Source: Rhodobacterales bacterium (lineage in GTDB: Bacteria > Pseudomonadota > Alphaproteobacteria > Rhizobiales > Stappiaceae). Taken from it: DNA of 64,000 nt. Shown here in pieces: positions 1 to 10,038 of the stretch. The notes beneath the pieces were generated by a model. It was given only the letters and a program-made list of their open reading frames with translations, did no database searches and had not been told where the DNA came from. Each line of letters opens with the position of its first letter. The stretch's first letter is position 1. The translations under genes were made by a program, and so were the position numbers. The DNA lies in NCBI GenBank assembly GCA_008107755.1, contig VIRH01000087.1, positions 62,001-126,000 on the forward strand. Reading direction: 5' to 3'.

Positions 1-479
1 TCCGAAAGCGCAAAGCCCGACCATGGCACCGCCATCGACCACGCCTCGACGCAGCGGTGCCGATAGAGCCTTTCTTCCAGCGGCATCTTGTTGACCAGCG
101 TGTCGATGTCGACGACCTGCGGATTGTCGATCATCCCGTCAAGCGTCACGCTCCACGGCCGAATCTCCAGCTTCTGGGCCGCCCGGTAAACCTGCTTGTC
201 CGTACCGAACTCATAGAAATTGTTGTATCTGGAGGTCACGTCTTCCGGCGTGACGGCCCTGTCCAGCGTGTAGGAGGCATCGCGCTCCGGCGGATAGAGA
301 CCGCTGCTCGGGTCTTCCTCGGCAAAGGCAGCCCGCGGCACAAACCCGGTTCCGGCAAAAGCGGCGATCGCGCCGGTACCGGCGAGCCCTGCCAGAATCT
401 TGCGCCGATTCAGGAACACGCTCTCAGGCGTCGCCTCGCGCTCCGGCATTTCCCAGCTGCGCTTCTTCAAAATATGCAT
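1..479 (-). CDS. msrP: MsrP (YedY) molybdopterin sulfoxide reductase catalytic subunit, 5' part
   Basis: This is the N-terminal 159 residues of the periplasmic methionine sulfoxide reductase catalytic subunit; the gene runs off the left window edge. MsrP repairs oxidised methionine in envelope proteins and normally takes electrons from the membrane haem protein MsrQ. A twin-arginine export signal is visible (RRKILAGLAG from about residue 25), followed by a mature region starting near AEEDPSSG. The segment YRHRCVEAWSM at residues 139-149 carries the conserved Cys (C143) that ligates molybdenum in E. coli YedY. The ATG at 479 begins MHILKK. msrQ would be expected next, outside the window. The family call is firm; the length cannot be judged. 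Confidence 0.93.
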   Translation of the reverse strand, partial: MHILKKRSWEMPEREATPESVFLNRRKILAGLAGTGAIAAFAGTGFVPRAAFAEEDPSSGLYPPERDASYTLDRAVTPEDVTSRYNNFYEFGTDKQVYRAAQKLEIRPWSVTLDGMIDNPQVVDIDTLVNKMPLEERLYRHRCVEAWSMAVPWSGFALS

Positions 480-665
480 CGTCAAACTCCCGTTTGCACC
501 AAGAGAAGCGCAAACGTTTCTCAATGGCAAATAACGCCATGGTGACCTCTTCGGTTTGCGAAGCAGTATCCTCGAAAGTTCGACCCGTTCAAGTGACCGC
601 CACCCTCTGCACCACGGCAGAGGCGATGCGCGTGACAATCACGTTGATCTCGCCGATCGCGCTGT

Positions 666-2732
666 TCAGGCTGCCTGCTGCTTGCCGGATCGCTGCAGGG
701 CAAGATCGGCCGCTTTTCCGGAAAGCTCGGCCATGTGATCGAATTTGGAGGTATAGCTCGCAACCCCCGCCGTCGCCGAGCGAAGCTCCACGATCAGATC
801 GCCAATCTCCGCCTCCGGCATAAGGGCATGGACCTCGTCCCAGCCGAGCCAGTCGAGGCGGGCTTCGAACCCCAGCAGTTGCCCACGCCTTACAGAGACG
901 ATGGCATTGACCTTTGCCGTCGTGTCGCTTGGGCAGGAGACGACGACTTTCCGCACAGGCTCCAGAAGCACCGGCTTGCAGTTGGAAAGTCCCTCGCGGA
1001 TCGCAAGTGCGCCGGCCATCTTGAACGCCTGGTCCGAGCTGTCGACCGAGTGATAGGAGCCGTCCGTCAGGCAGATGGAAACATCGACAACGGGGAACCC
1101 GAGCGGTCCCTGAGCCAGCGCCTCAAGCACACCTTCACGAACCGAGGGAATATACTGTTTGGGAACGACACCGCCGGTGATGGTGTCCGTGAACTGGATC
1201 CCCTCGCCGCGCGGCAGCGGCGCGATTTCCAGAACGACGTCCCCGAACTGTCCATGCCCGCCCGACTGCTTCTTGTGCCGACCACGAACCCTGGTCGAGC
1301 CGCGGATCGTTTCCGCATAGGGAACATGCGGGGTCGTTGAAGCGACATCCAGACCGTATTGTCCCGCAAGCCGCTCCATGGCGACCCTCAGATGCATTTC
1401 TCCCTGGCCCTCCAGCAGCGTTTCGCCGGTCGTCTGGTTCTGGCTGACGGTGAGACCTCGATCTTCTTCGACGAGTTTCGCAAGCGCCGCCGACACTCTC
1501 ACCTCGTCCTTCCGGTGGTTCGCGGCGATTGCAAGCGGCAGCACGGAACTGCGGGCATCCGCATCGTAAAGACTGCGAAGCTCCCGCTCCTCCTGACACA
1601 GAAGGTCGCCTGTCTGGACCTCGTCCAGTCGCCCCAGCGCCACCAGATCGCCCTTTCGCGCCGTCGCGATCTTGTTCGCCTGCTGGCCGAACAGGGTGAA
1701 CAGACCCGAGACCCGCACCTCCCGACCGCCATTGGCGAACAGGCTGTCGCCGTCGGACACCTGCCCCTCCAGCACCCGCGCGATCGAGAGCTTTCCACCA
1801 TGCTGCGTATGAAGGGTCTTGATGACCTGCAACGTGTCGCGAATCTCCCGCCCAAGAAGGCGCTTGCCCAGCAGATCCACTTGCGGGACCTCGTGCCGCA
1901 GAGCTTTCAGGAGCCGTCCGACCCCGTTGCCGTGTTCGGCCGAGCCGAAAAAGACCGGGCAGATCAACCCATCATGCATCTCGTTGACCAGGTCAGAGAA
2001 TACCGTGTCGCGATCGGGGACGATGTCCTCCAGCAACTTTTCCATCAGGTCGTCGTCATGATCGGCCAGAAGCTCCAGCATCGTGAAGCGCGCCTCGTGC
2101 TCGCGCGCCAGATCCTCGTCGGACATGTCGATGCGCGTGCTCTTTTCCTTCTCGTGATAGACATGGGCACGTTCCAGCGCGAGATCTATGAACCCCGTCG
2201 CAAGCCCGTCTTCCCAGATCGGTATCTGGCGCAGGACCAGCGGAACGGCCGATGCCGGCTGGAGCACGTCCAGAACGTCGCGTACCCGGCGAGTGCTCTT
2301 GTCGATCTTGTTCAAAAACAAAACCCGCGGAATTGCGCGGGCTTCAAGGGCTTTAAGAATGAGCTGCAAGGCAGGCACCTTGCGCTCGTCGTCCTCGGCG
2401 ACCACCACGGCAAGATCGGCTCCAGCCAGCGCCCCGTCCATTTCGCTCAGGAATTCCACCGAGCCGGGACAGTCAACGAAAACGAATTGATCCCCCAGGT
2501 ACTCCGCATCGGCGATATTCACCTCCACACTCATGGAATGCGCGCGGGCTTCCGGAGACGCATCTCCGACCATATTGCCGTCCGATGCGCTGCCCTGACG
2601 GCCAATCCGGTCAGTGCGTGACAGCAGAGCCTCGAGAAGGCTTGTCTTGCCGCTGCCGAACGGCCCAACTAGGGCGATGCAGCGCGGCGCGCCACCGGCA
2701 GTGGATCCCTTTCCGTTTGAAGTCATTGCCAT
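666..2732 (-). CDS. Elongation factor G-like translational GTPase
   Basis: This 688-residue GTPase has the EF-G domain order. G1 is GPFGSGKTS (residues 23-31), G3 is DCPGS (87-91) and G4 is NKID (141-144); EF-G domains II-V follow. The family is the divergent EF-G-like paralogue of many alphaproteobacteria, distinct from the fusA in the str operon: P-loop and G3 are altered (canonical EF-G has AHIDAGKTT and DTPGH). It is likely cytoplasmic and ribosome-associated, but its role is not established; decoding, recycling or stress adaptation are all possible. I chose ATG 2732 because GGGAGACGAG lies just upstream; a further in-frame ATG is at 2780 with no good Shine-Dalgarno. It stands alone, transcribed in the same direction as msrP. 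Confidence 0.85.
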   Translation of the reverse strand: MAMTSNGKGSTAGGAPRCIALVGPFGSGKTSLLEALLSRTDRIGRQGSASDGNMVGDASPEARAHSMSVEVNIADAEYLGDQFVFVDCPGSVEFLSEMDGALAGADLAVVVAEDDERKVPALQLILKALEARAIPRVLFLNKIDKSTRRVRDVLDVLQPASAVPLVLRQIPIWEDGLATGFIDLALERAHVYHEKEKSTRIDMSDEDLAREHEARFTMLELLADHDDDLMEKLLEDIVPDRDTVFSDLVNEMHDGLICPVFFGSAEHGNGVGRLLKALRHEVPQVDLLGKRLLGREIRDTLQVIKTLHTQHGGKLSIARVLEGQVSDGDSLFANGGREVRVSGLFTLFGQQANKIATARKGDLVALGRLDEVQTGDLLCQEERELRSLYDADARSSVLPLAIAANHRKDEVRVSAALAKLVEEDRGLTVSQNQTTGETLLEGQGEMHLRVAMERLAGQYGLDVASTTPHVPYAETIRGSTRVRGRHKKQSGGHGQFGDVVLEIAPLPRGEGIQFTDTITGGVVPKQYIPSVREGVLEALAQGPLGFPVVDVSICLTDGSYHSVDSSDQAFKMAGALAIREGLSNCKPVLLEPVRKVVVSCPSDTTAKVNAIVSVRRGQLLGFEARLDWLGWDEVHALMPEAEIGDLIVELRSATAGVASYTSKFDHMAELSGKAADLALQRSGKQQAA

Positions 2733-3182
2733 AGCTCGTCTCCCGTGTGCCTGGGGTATTACCCCGCAACGACGCGGCATGGCCGACGTTCAAAGCGCGA
2801 CGAGACGGCGATTGACGGCGTGCTCGTCTCCGCCATGGACGCGGGCCTGCCGCGTCTGGCCCGGCCGGATCTCAGGATCTCACTCCCGGAAGCCTTTTCC
2901 GATGCCAGTTTCAGCCGGCAAAGAGGCTCCTCGCCTGATGGCCAGGGCGCGGCAGTATCGTCGCGCTGTTGAAAGAACGAACGCAAGGGAAACTTACGAC
3001 GCAGCGCAGCAATTCGCGACAACCATCGTCGGAATTGCGGAGGCTGCCGGCATCGCCGCGCTGCGATCGGGAAAAAAGCCGCCCGTCGGAGGACTTTCGT
3101 GGCTGGCAATGTAGCGAATGTCCCGATACCGTCCCATCTATAGGCAATGAATGATCTTGGTTTTTTCGGGAAAGGAAAGCGC
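2733..3182. other. 450-bp intergenic region, no gene supported
   Basis: This stretch separates the divergent EF-G-like gene and the small secreted Q/N-rich protein. Several overlapping open frames on both strands have arginine- and serine-rich compositions typical of noncoding GC-rich DNA and no ribosome binding site. It presumably holds two divergent promoters; I cannot point to convincing -35/-10 elements. Confidence 0.5.
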
Positions 3183-3482
3183 ATGACCGGACGCACCCGG
3201 GCTGTCTGCCTCGCCGTTGCGGTGCTCGCCGCGACGCCGACTCTGGCGCAATCCAACCACTTGCGCGGCGTGCAGCAATCCGGCTCGCCTCGCTTGCCGT
3301 CAGCTCAGCAACAGCTCAACGGCAACCTGAACCGCCAGCAGACGGATTTCAATTTTCAGCAGCGCCTGGACAGCAGCAATCGGCTGAATCGCGTCGACCA
3401 GATCAACCGCAACAACAATCGGCAGAATATTCGCCAGGATCCCTGCGCGTCCTCCAACGAAGCCTGTCAGAACAAGGATTGA
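3183..3482 (+). CDS. Small secreted Gln/Asn-rich hypothetical protein
   Basis: A 99-residue protein of unknown function. A clear Sec signal peptide (TRAVCLAVAVLAATPTLAQS) is followed by a short mature chain very rich in Gln, Asn and Arg (QQQLNGNLNRQQTDFNFQQRL, then NRNNNRQN), and a C-terminal pair of cysteines (DPCASSNEACQ) that could form a disulfide in the periplasm. The start at 3183 is preceded by AAGGAAAG; an upstream in-frame ATG at 3147 would put 12 charged residues ahead of the signal peptide. It is a single-gene unit. I do not recognise a named family. Confidence 0.7.
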   Translation: MTGRTRAVCLAVAVLAATPTLAQSNHLRGVQQSGSPRLPSAQQQLNGNLNRQQTDFNFQQRLDSSNRLNRVDQINRNNNRQNIRQDPCASSNEACQNKD

Positions 3483-3555
3483 CTTGAAGGTGTCCGGGAT
3501 GCGGCTGACCATCAGTCTGGCCCGGCCCCACCCCGCCCATCTTCACATTTCAATG

Positions 3556-3882
3556 TCAGTCGATCCGCTCAAGTGTCAGCTTGCTGACCCCTGGGTGTGG
3601 AATCCCGACCAGGGGTGCCGAGTTGGTCGTGCCGATGTCGAGCCCGTAATCCCTGACCTCGCCGGTGGAATGTTCGACCGGGTCGCCGTCGACCGGACTG
3701 AAGCTGCAGCCAAGCGTGGCGGTCGAGCCGACGATAAAGCTGTGCTCGCCTTCAACGAGGCAGCGCAGTGTGCCGATTTCCACCGTCGGGCTGTTTTCCG
3801 ACGCCCACACCGGACTTGCCGCGATCAGCACAGCGGCGGCGCAACCCGAATTCGCACAATGACGATCTCCAGATAAGGTCAA
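3556..3882 (-). CDS. DUF992-family protein, shortened, possibly decaying
   Basis: The middle of this 108-residue frame (VEIGTLRCLVEGEHSFIVGSTATLGCSF, then GEVRDYGLDIG) matches the DUF992 family of secreted alphaproteobacterial proteins of unknown function. Family members are usually about 150-170 residues, with a Gly/Ala-rich stretch after the YGLDIG motif; here that stretch is missing and the chain jumps to a terminal strand-like GVSKLTLERID. The only start codon in frame is TTG at 3882, and the N-terminal hydrophobic run (CAAAVLIAASPVWA) is a weak signal peptide. This could be a short functional variant or a gene with an internal deletion and a damaged start. It lies downstream of aatA on the same strand, beyond a terminator. 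Confidence 0.6.
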   Translation of the reverse strand: MTLSGDRHCANSGCAAAVLIAASPVWASENSPTVEIGTLRCLVEGEHSFIVGSTATLGCSFSPVDGDPVEHSTGEVRDYGLDIGTTNSAPLVGIPHPGVSKLTLERID

Positions 3883-4000
3883 GACGCCCGAAACGGGCGC
3901 CAGTTGAGGATGCGCGGTACTCGCTTCACAATCCGGGCAGCTATCGTGAATGTTTCGTCATCTGCGGCAGGCCTTGCTTGCCGGTGGGCAGACATGAGAA

Positions 4001-4020
4001 AGGGCGGCCGGAGCCGCCCT
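4001..4020 (-). terminator. Rho-independent terminator of aatA
   Basis: An 8-bp perfect GC-rich stem (AGGGCGGC / GCCGCCCT) with a 4-nt loop is followed on the minus strand by TTTCTC. It lies just past the aatA stop codon. Confidence 0.8.
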
Positions 4021-4045
4021 TGCAAGCCTTCGCTGACGCGGGATC

Positions 4046-5407
<1,362 letters not shown>

Positions 5408-6547
5408 TCAGCTTCGTGTTTCAAGCACGAGTTTCGGCTCGTCCTTGTCGGCATCGATCAGGGTGCACCTGAAGCGTTTCTTCTTGGTCTGGCCGTTCAG
5501 GATGTTCACCGGAACGGACATCGGAACGTCCGATGCCTCCTTTGCCGCTTCCACCAGTGCGGCAAAATTACCGGGGTGCAGCAGCATTTCCGTGATCGGC
5601 TGATTTTCCAGAACCTCCGCCGTCAGGTGATAGGTCTTGTAGGCCGCCTTGTTCGCCGCGATGACGAAGCGCGATTTCAGGTTGACCACGAGGATCGGGG
5701 CGCTGCAGATTTCGAACACCTTGCCGAAGTCGACGTCGCCGCGCACGTGGCCGGCAGAGAAGAGCACGCCACCGACAACACCGCCGATGCGGAAATACAT
5801 CGCTTCGTAGTTCAGCTCCACGCTGTCGTTGTTGGCCAGAAGAAACTTGCCGTGCCCGCTGGCACTCGCCCGGCGTGTCAGGGCCGCAATGGCCAGAGAG
5901 ACGATGGTCCGCCCTACCCTCTTCTGGATATGCGCGATGTTGCGCCCCAGAATCAGGCGCGCATCCTCGATCTGGAAGCTCTTGACGAAGCCGTCGCTGA
6001 CGAAGCGCACATAGCCGAAATTGTCGACCAGCAGCAGGACCCGTGTCGAGGAAGACACGAAATGCTGCAGGATCGGAGCCAGTCCGAGCGCGACACGACC
6101 CGGATTTGCATCGTCTTCGCCAATGGAAGGAAAGCAGATCGCGAGGATCTTCCCGTCTGGAAGCTCGTAACGGTAGGCGACGATGGGAATACCGGGAATA
6201 CGATGGTCCGGCCCGCCGCCAACATCGAAGGGCCCGGACTTGCCGTCCCGGATAGCGCCCTGCACCAGCCGAAGGATCGTCTTGCGATCCTCCGGCGAGA
6301 GGTGGCGCAGCGCTTCGTTCGAGGGGGCTTCCTGAAGGTCTCGAACCTGACTGCTGAGCGCCTGGGAGCCGACTTCGTGCCAAAGGATGGACTTCTTCGC
6401 TATGTCCGCGATGAAAAACTGAAGACCGGCCAGCGAAAGCGCTGGGCTCTCCTTCTGATCCTGCTCGTCTTTCCGGGGCGGCTCTGCCGAAGTTTCCGGC
6501 TCCGGAGATTTCTGTGTCGTCGTGCCCCGCGCTGCAACAGCTGCCAT
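5408..6547 (-). CDS. PAS-domain protein without visible output domain
   Basis: A 379-residue cytoplasmic protein with a charged N-terminus, a globular region (about 40-150) and two PAS-like segments: about residues 165-255 (VLLLVDNFGYVRFVSDGF) and about 275-375 (ICSAPILVVNLKSRFVIAANKAAYKTY). No kinase, HTH, GGDEF or EAL module follows, so it is either a sensor that acts by protein contact or a scaffold. No close family is recognised. The start at 6547 lacks a strong Shine-Dalgarno. It is a single-gene unit with an AT-rich upstream region. Confidence 0.7.
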   Translation of the reverse strand: MAAVAARGTTTQKSPEPETSAEPPRKDEQDQKESPALSLAGLQFFIADIAKKSILWHEVGSQALSSQVRDLQEAPSNEALRHLSPEDRKTILRLVQGAIRDGKSGPFDVGGGPDHRIPGIPIVAYRYELPDGKILAICFPSIGEDDANPGRVALGLAPILQHFVSSSTRVLLLVDNFGYVRFVSDGFVKSFQIEDARLILGRNIAHIQKRVGRTIVSLAIAALTRRASASGHGKFLLANNDSVELNYEAMYFRIGGVVGGVLFSAGHVRGDVDFGKVFEICSAPILVVNLKSRFVIAANKAAYKTYHLTAEVLENQPITEMLLHPGNFAALVEAAKEASDVPMSVPVNILNGQTKKKRFRCTLIDADKDEPKLVLETRS

Positions 6548-6869
6548 TCAAAGTCCGAAGTGTTTGAGACGAATTCCTGAGGTGAGCACTCTCTCAGACA
6601 AAAGAAAACAAACGATAAATCGATATTGTAAAATCAACCCATAAAGCTATCGGTTGCAAGTTTCACAAAAGGGAATATTCAGGATGGTTATGTAAATATT
6701 AACTAAAATTTTCGGCGTTGCATTAATTAATAACGCAAGGGAAAAGGTAACGGCGTTAACCAATTGCCGCAAAAACGTCACGAAAACACACTGCCGAAGC
6801 CTGAATGGCGACGGCGTTGCGGCGCAATTTCAAGGGAAAGTGGCTTCATCGATGATGATGGAGGCATCC
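6548..6869. other. AT-rich divergent intergenic region
   Basis: About 320 bp between the PAS protein and the small membrane protein. The part from about 6590 to 6760 is far more AT-rich than the surroundings and contains runs such as ATTAATTAAT, consistent with divergent promoters or nucleoid-protein binding. I find no convincing paired promoter elements and no gene. Confidence 0.5.
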
Positions 6870-7100
6870 ATGGATATCAGGAATTCCAGCGATCTGCTGA
6901 ACCAGACCGTAAATGCCGGCTTTCGCCCGGCAGTCTTTTTCCTTATTGCGGCGCTCGTCCTGCTGCTGATGTCGGCCGCACTAAAGCCGGCCCTAGCACT
7001 GCCCCTGGTGGCCTTCGTGGCGATGGCCACAAGCACGCGTCTTCTGGCGAGGCGTGTCTTCCGCGACCTGGCCTTCGCCTCCCATCGATCGGAGCGATAG
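6870..7100 (+). CDS. Small two-TM membrane protein, unknown
   Basis: A 76-residue protein starting MDIRNSSDLLNQ at an ATG preceded by GGAGG with 5-nt spacing (upstream in-frame ATGs at 6840-6858 overlap that site and are less likely). Two adjacent hydrophobic segments, FFLIAALVLLLMSAAL and ALPLVAFVAMATSTRL, suggest a hairpin in the inner membrane with a basic, Arg-rich C-terminus in the cytoplasm. No family recognised. The next small membrane protein starts 71 bp downstream and may be co-transcribed. Confidence 0.6.
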   Translation: MDIRNSSDLLNQTVNAGFRPAVFFLIAALVLLLMSAALKPALALPLVAFVAMATSTRLLARRVFRDLAFASHRSER

Positions 7101-7170
7101 TCCTCTTCGAGGCGGGTCAGCCCGCTTCAGTCAAGAACCACTCATTCAAACAGTTGCAGACAATCAGAAG

Positions 7171-7413
7171 ATGACCAAGACCGAGCCCACAAGCGACCGC
7201 GGCAAGCAGCCGCGCAAAACCGTTCTGAAGGAGGCCCGCCCGCTGCTGCAGGCAATTTTCCTTGGCCTGGTTCTGGCATCCGGCCTCATGGCGGCCGCCG
7301 CCATGGCAAATCCGGACCAGAGGAAAGCGCACGCGGCCACGTCCCCCGCCGCGGTGGATGTCAGTCCCGCGACACAGGCACCGCCACCTGCAAGTGGCAC
7401 CAAGAGGTTTTGA
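7171..7413 (+). CDS. Small membrane-anchored protein, unknown
   Basis: An 80-residue frame starting MTKTEPTSDRGK. A basic N-terminal third is followed by one hydrophobic segment (LLQAIFLGLVLASGLMAAAAMA) and an Ala/Pro/Thr-rich periplasmic tail ending GTKRF. The hydrophobic segment may be a membrane anchor or an uncleaved or cleaved signal peptide. It ends 43 bp before a strong terminator and probably shares a transcript with the preceding small gene. Function unknown. Confidence 0.5.
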   Translation: MTKTEPTSDRGKQPRKTVLKEARPLLQAIFLGLVLASGLMAAAAMANPDQRKAHAATSPAAVDVSPATQAPPPASGTKRF

Positions 7414-7456
7414 TATCTGACGGCGCAGAGCCCGTCTCAGAGCTGCAGCCTTCATG

Positions 7457-7483
7457 AAAAGCGCCGGTCCTTCCGGCGCTTTT
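7457..7483. terminator. Rho-independent terminator, likely bidirectional
   Basis: An 11-bp perfect stem (AAAAGCGCCGG / CCGGCGCTTTT) with a 5-nt loop. It gives a T-run in both directions and sits between the convergent small membrane gene and the LuxR-type gene. Confidence 0.85.
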
Positions 7484-7521
7484 CCTGTTTCCTGCCACGC
7501 CCTGCTTCAGACAAGCCGGCG

Positions 7522-7833
7522 TCATGCGGCCCAGGCAACGGTATTGTAGAATGCCGCGGTATTTGCCGCCACGATCGCAACTGCATTCATCCGGTTCTTC
7601 GCGCCGAGCCGCGTAATCGCATTGCGGATATGAACCTTGACCGTTGCGGTCGACACGTCGAGCTCATAAGCGATCTGCTTGTTCACCTTGCCTTCGGCCA
7701 GCATCAGCATGATTTCAAGCTGCCGTGGTGTCATCCGGTCGCTGAGATTGACGGGCAAGCGGATATTGCCGGCAAGCGCCTTGCCGGCACCGCCAGCGAC
7801 GGACTGCATGTCTGGTGCGAAATGAGCTGTCAT
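7522..7833 (-). CDS. LuxR-type HTH transcriptional regulator (single domain)
   Basis: A 103-residue protein that is essentially only a C-terminal GerE/LuxR DNA-binding domain: MTPRQLEIMLMLAEGKVNKQIAYELDVSTATVKVHIRNAI from about residue 34, with the canonical KQIA..L..S..TVK.H recognition helix. There is no receiver or autoinducer-binding domain, so activity may depend on partner proteins or on expression level. The start at ATG 7833 follows AGAGGGATTGG; a longer in-frame start at 7860 is also possible. Targets are unknown. Confidence 0.85.
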   Translation of the reverse strand: MTAHFAPDMQSVAGGAGKALAGNIRLPVNLSDRMTPRQLEIMLMLAEGKVNKQIAYELDVSTATVKVHIRNAITRLGAKNRMNAVAIVAANTAAFYNTVAWAA

Positions 7834-8263
7834 GTTTCCAATCCCTCTTTTCGGAAACACGCCGGCCTGCCCGAGCGGGCACCCTCGGCCGCCACGTTTC
7901 CGTTTCTCCGTTGTGCTTGGCTTTGCGGCAGAATCCGGAACGCCTGAGACGTCCTCTCCGGATCAATACCGGCACAGGGGCGAAAAACCCGTTTGCCGAA
8001 CCGGCAAGCGGCGGAGCTGATCCGGGAAGGTGAGTTGAATGCGATCCGGGCAACGGACTTGCCTGCGCGGCGTTCGAGCGCCGCGTTGAGTCCGTGCCCG
8101 GGATCCTCCCTAGACCAGTGGGTATCCGGCACCGTCTGCCGATGTTGCTCCGGACGTCCCTCCCTGATGAAAGAACTCTTGCCCAAAGTGACTATCTTGT
8201 AAAATGTTAAAATGTATAATGCGGAATGCTAATTATTAGCTTTTCGATTTTGAGGCATTCAAC
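7834..8263. other. 430-bp divergent intergenic region
   Basis: This region separates the LuxR-type gene and the ScfR-type regulator. The first 350 bp are GC-rich with no supported gene. The last 80 bp turn AT-rich and contain a TATAAT at 8215-8220 followed by a palindrome (separate entry). Confidence 0.5.
8215..8240 (+). promoter_or_regulatory. Putative -10 box and palindromic operator upstream of ScfR-type regulator
   Basis: TATAAT at 8215-8220 lies 43 bp upstream of the start codon; I see no good -35 at 16-18 bp. Eight bases downstream is GCTAATTATTAGC (8228-8240), a 6+1+6 inverted repeat. Its position across the likely transcription start suggests autoregulation by the downstream HTH protein; this is inference. 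Confidence 0.45.
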
Positions 8264-9703
8264 GTGAACAAGAAACTCTATTCGGGCCACACCCTGCGCC
8301 AGATCCGCTCGGACTTCGGCCTGTCGCAGACGGATTTTGCAAAAAAGATCGGCATGTCCACGGCTTACGTCAATCAGATCGAGAACAACAATCGCCCCGT
8401 GACCGCCTCGGTGCTGCTGACGATCAACCGTATCTTCGGTATCGATCTCGCGGCGTTTGAGAAGAACGACCTCGACCGGGTCGTCCAGGATTTGCAGGAA
8501 GTCTTTGCCGACAGCCGCTTTCACACGTCGGAGGTCGGCAGGCAGGAGATCCAGGAACTCGTGACCAGGGCCCCTGGCGTCACCAAGGCGATCATGGACC
8601 TCTATGGCGCCTTGCGGAGCTTTCATGACCAGAGCGTCTTGGAGGACGAACTCGTCCACACGGGTGCGGCTGCGGAAGGCAGCTCCGGTCTGCGCAAATC
8701 CGCCTATGACGAAGTGCGGGACTATTTCCATTACACGGACAATTATGTCGACTCGCTCGACCGCGCGGCCGAAAAACTCTCCTACGAAATGAGCCTCCAG
8801 AACGCGCCCTCAAAGCTCGACCGGATGACGGGCTGGCTCAGGAAACGCTTCGACATCACGGTTGAACTCACACCGGATTACCAGGGCACGCTCATTCGGC
8901 AGGAGGACTACACCCGCAAGATTTCGATTTACCGAGCCATCCCGCAATCCACCAAGAATTTCCTGCTCGGCTCGGTCATCGCCGAACTCTGCGTGAAGGA
9001 TCTCATCTCGCAGGAGGTGAAGCGCGCCAGGTTCAATTCCGGGTCCGCCGAAAGCATCGCTCGCCTCGCCTTGCGCAATTACTTTTCCGGGGCGCTTCTC
9101 CTGCCCTATGACGAATTCCTGCGGGCGGCGACCAGATGCAGGCACGACATCCAGCTTCTGTCGAACGTCATGGACGCCAGCATCGAAACCGTGTGCCACA
9201 GACTGTCGACGCTGCAGCGACCGGGCGCCAACGGCCTGCCGTTCTATTTCGTCAAGATTGACCGCGCCGGAAACGTGGTGAAACGGCATAGCGCCACCAG
9301 GTTCCAGTTCGCCCGTTTCGGAGGCTCCTGCCCGCGCTGGAACGTTCACCAGGCCTTCGAGCAGAACTCCAACAAGTTCACCGCGCAGATCGCCCAGATG
9401 CCCGACGGCGTGCAATATCTCAGCGTCGCGACCAGCGTAACCAAGCATCAGAGCGACTACCTGACCGGCGAGCGCCGCTACGCACTCGGGCTCGGCTGTG
9501 AAATCAAGTATGCCGATGCCATTGTTTATGCTGACAATCTCGCGGTCGACGGAAAATCGAGTGCCGAGCCCATCGGCGTCAACTGCCGTATCTGCCCGCG
9601 CGAGGATTGCGACCAGCGTGCGTTCCCGGCCATCGATAAGGACCCGTTCATTGACCCGGGCCGCCGCGGCATCGTGCCCTACCGGCTGACCGGGGCGGAG
9701 TGA
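8264..9703 (+). CDS. ScfR/RamB-type short-chain fatty acyl transcriptional regulator
   Basis: A 479-residue regulator with an N-terminal XRE helix-turn-helix (residues 9-65; LRQIRSDFGLSQTDFAKKIGMSTAYVNQIENN), a central IrrE/DUF955-like region (about 165-300) and a C-terminal DUF2083 zone with the family's cysteine motif CRICPREDCDQRAFP (about 444-458). Relatives control propionyl-CoA/methylcitrate, glyoxylate-bypass or similar acyl-CoA metabolism by sensing short-chain acyl-CoAs. The central region has no HExxH, so the IrrE peptidase centre is not conserved. Start MNKKLY. No metabolic target genes lie next to it, so the ligand cannot be inferred from context. Confidence 0.88.
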   Translation: MNKKLYSGHTLRQIRSDFGLSQTDFAKKIGMSTAYVNQIENNNRPVTASVLLTINRIFGIDLAAFEKNDLDRVVQDLQEVFADSRFHTSEVGRQEIQELVTRAPGVTKAIMDLYGALRSFHDQSVLEDELVHTGAAAEGSSGLRKSAYDEVRDYFHYTDNYVDSLDRAAEKLSYEMSLQNAPSKLDRMTGWLRKRFDITVELTPDYQGTLIRQEDYTRKISIYRAIPQSTKNFLLGSVIAELCVKDLISQEVKRARFNSGSAESIARLALRNYFSGALLLPYDEFLRAATRCRHDIQLLSNVMDASIETVCHRLSTLQRPGANGLPFYFVKIDRAGNVVKRHSATRFQFARFGGSCPRWNVHQAFEQNSNKFTAQIAQMPDGVQYLSVATSVTKHQSDYLTGERRYALGLGCEIKYADAIVYADNLAVDGKSSAEPIGVNCRICPREDCDQRAFPAIDKDPFIDPGRRGIVPYRLTGAE

Positions 9704-10038
9704 TCCGGCGGCAAATTGCGATTTTCCACGGCGCCGTTTTCCGCTCGTCCTGCATATCGATGTTGATGCGAAGACAGTTCCAGCAGGACGACGACAGCTG
9801 GCGCCTGCGCGCCGCTCCCGTCGGCGAACTTGCCGATGATCATCGTTGCCGCATTTGCAGGGGCCGGACGCGTCACCAGGAAGAATGGACTTGAATATTC
9901 CGCGTGCCGGAGTTCATTTGCTGGCGCCCCGGCACCGTTTCAGATGCCAACGGCTCCTGTCATGCGGGCAGACTGCATCCTCTCACGTCTCCCCGGTCGC
10001 ACAGGCTCCCGCTAACTCTTTCACGCCGGCAAGGTTTC
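9704..10038. other. 335-bp intergenic region, nothing supported
   Basis: GC-rich sequence between the ScfR-type regulator and the anion permease. Overlapping short frames on both strands lack ribosome binding sites and family resemblance. A promoter for the permease is expected here but not recognisable. Confidence 0.4.

Noticed and set aside
1359-2621. 420-codon open frame opposite the EF-G-like gene
   Set aside because: It is the antisense shadow of a gene with intact GTPase motifs; its product is Arg/Leu/His-rich with no domain.
8762-9163. IrrE-type metallopeptidase activity in the ScfR-type regulator
   Set aside because: The central domain has no HExxH, so only the fold, not the protease centre, can be claimed.
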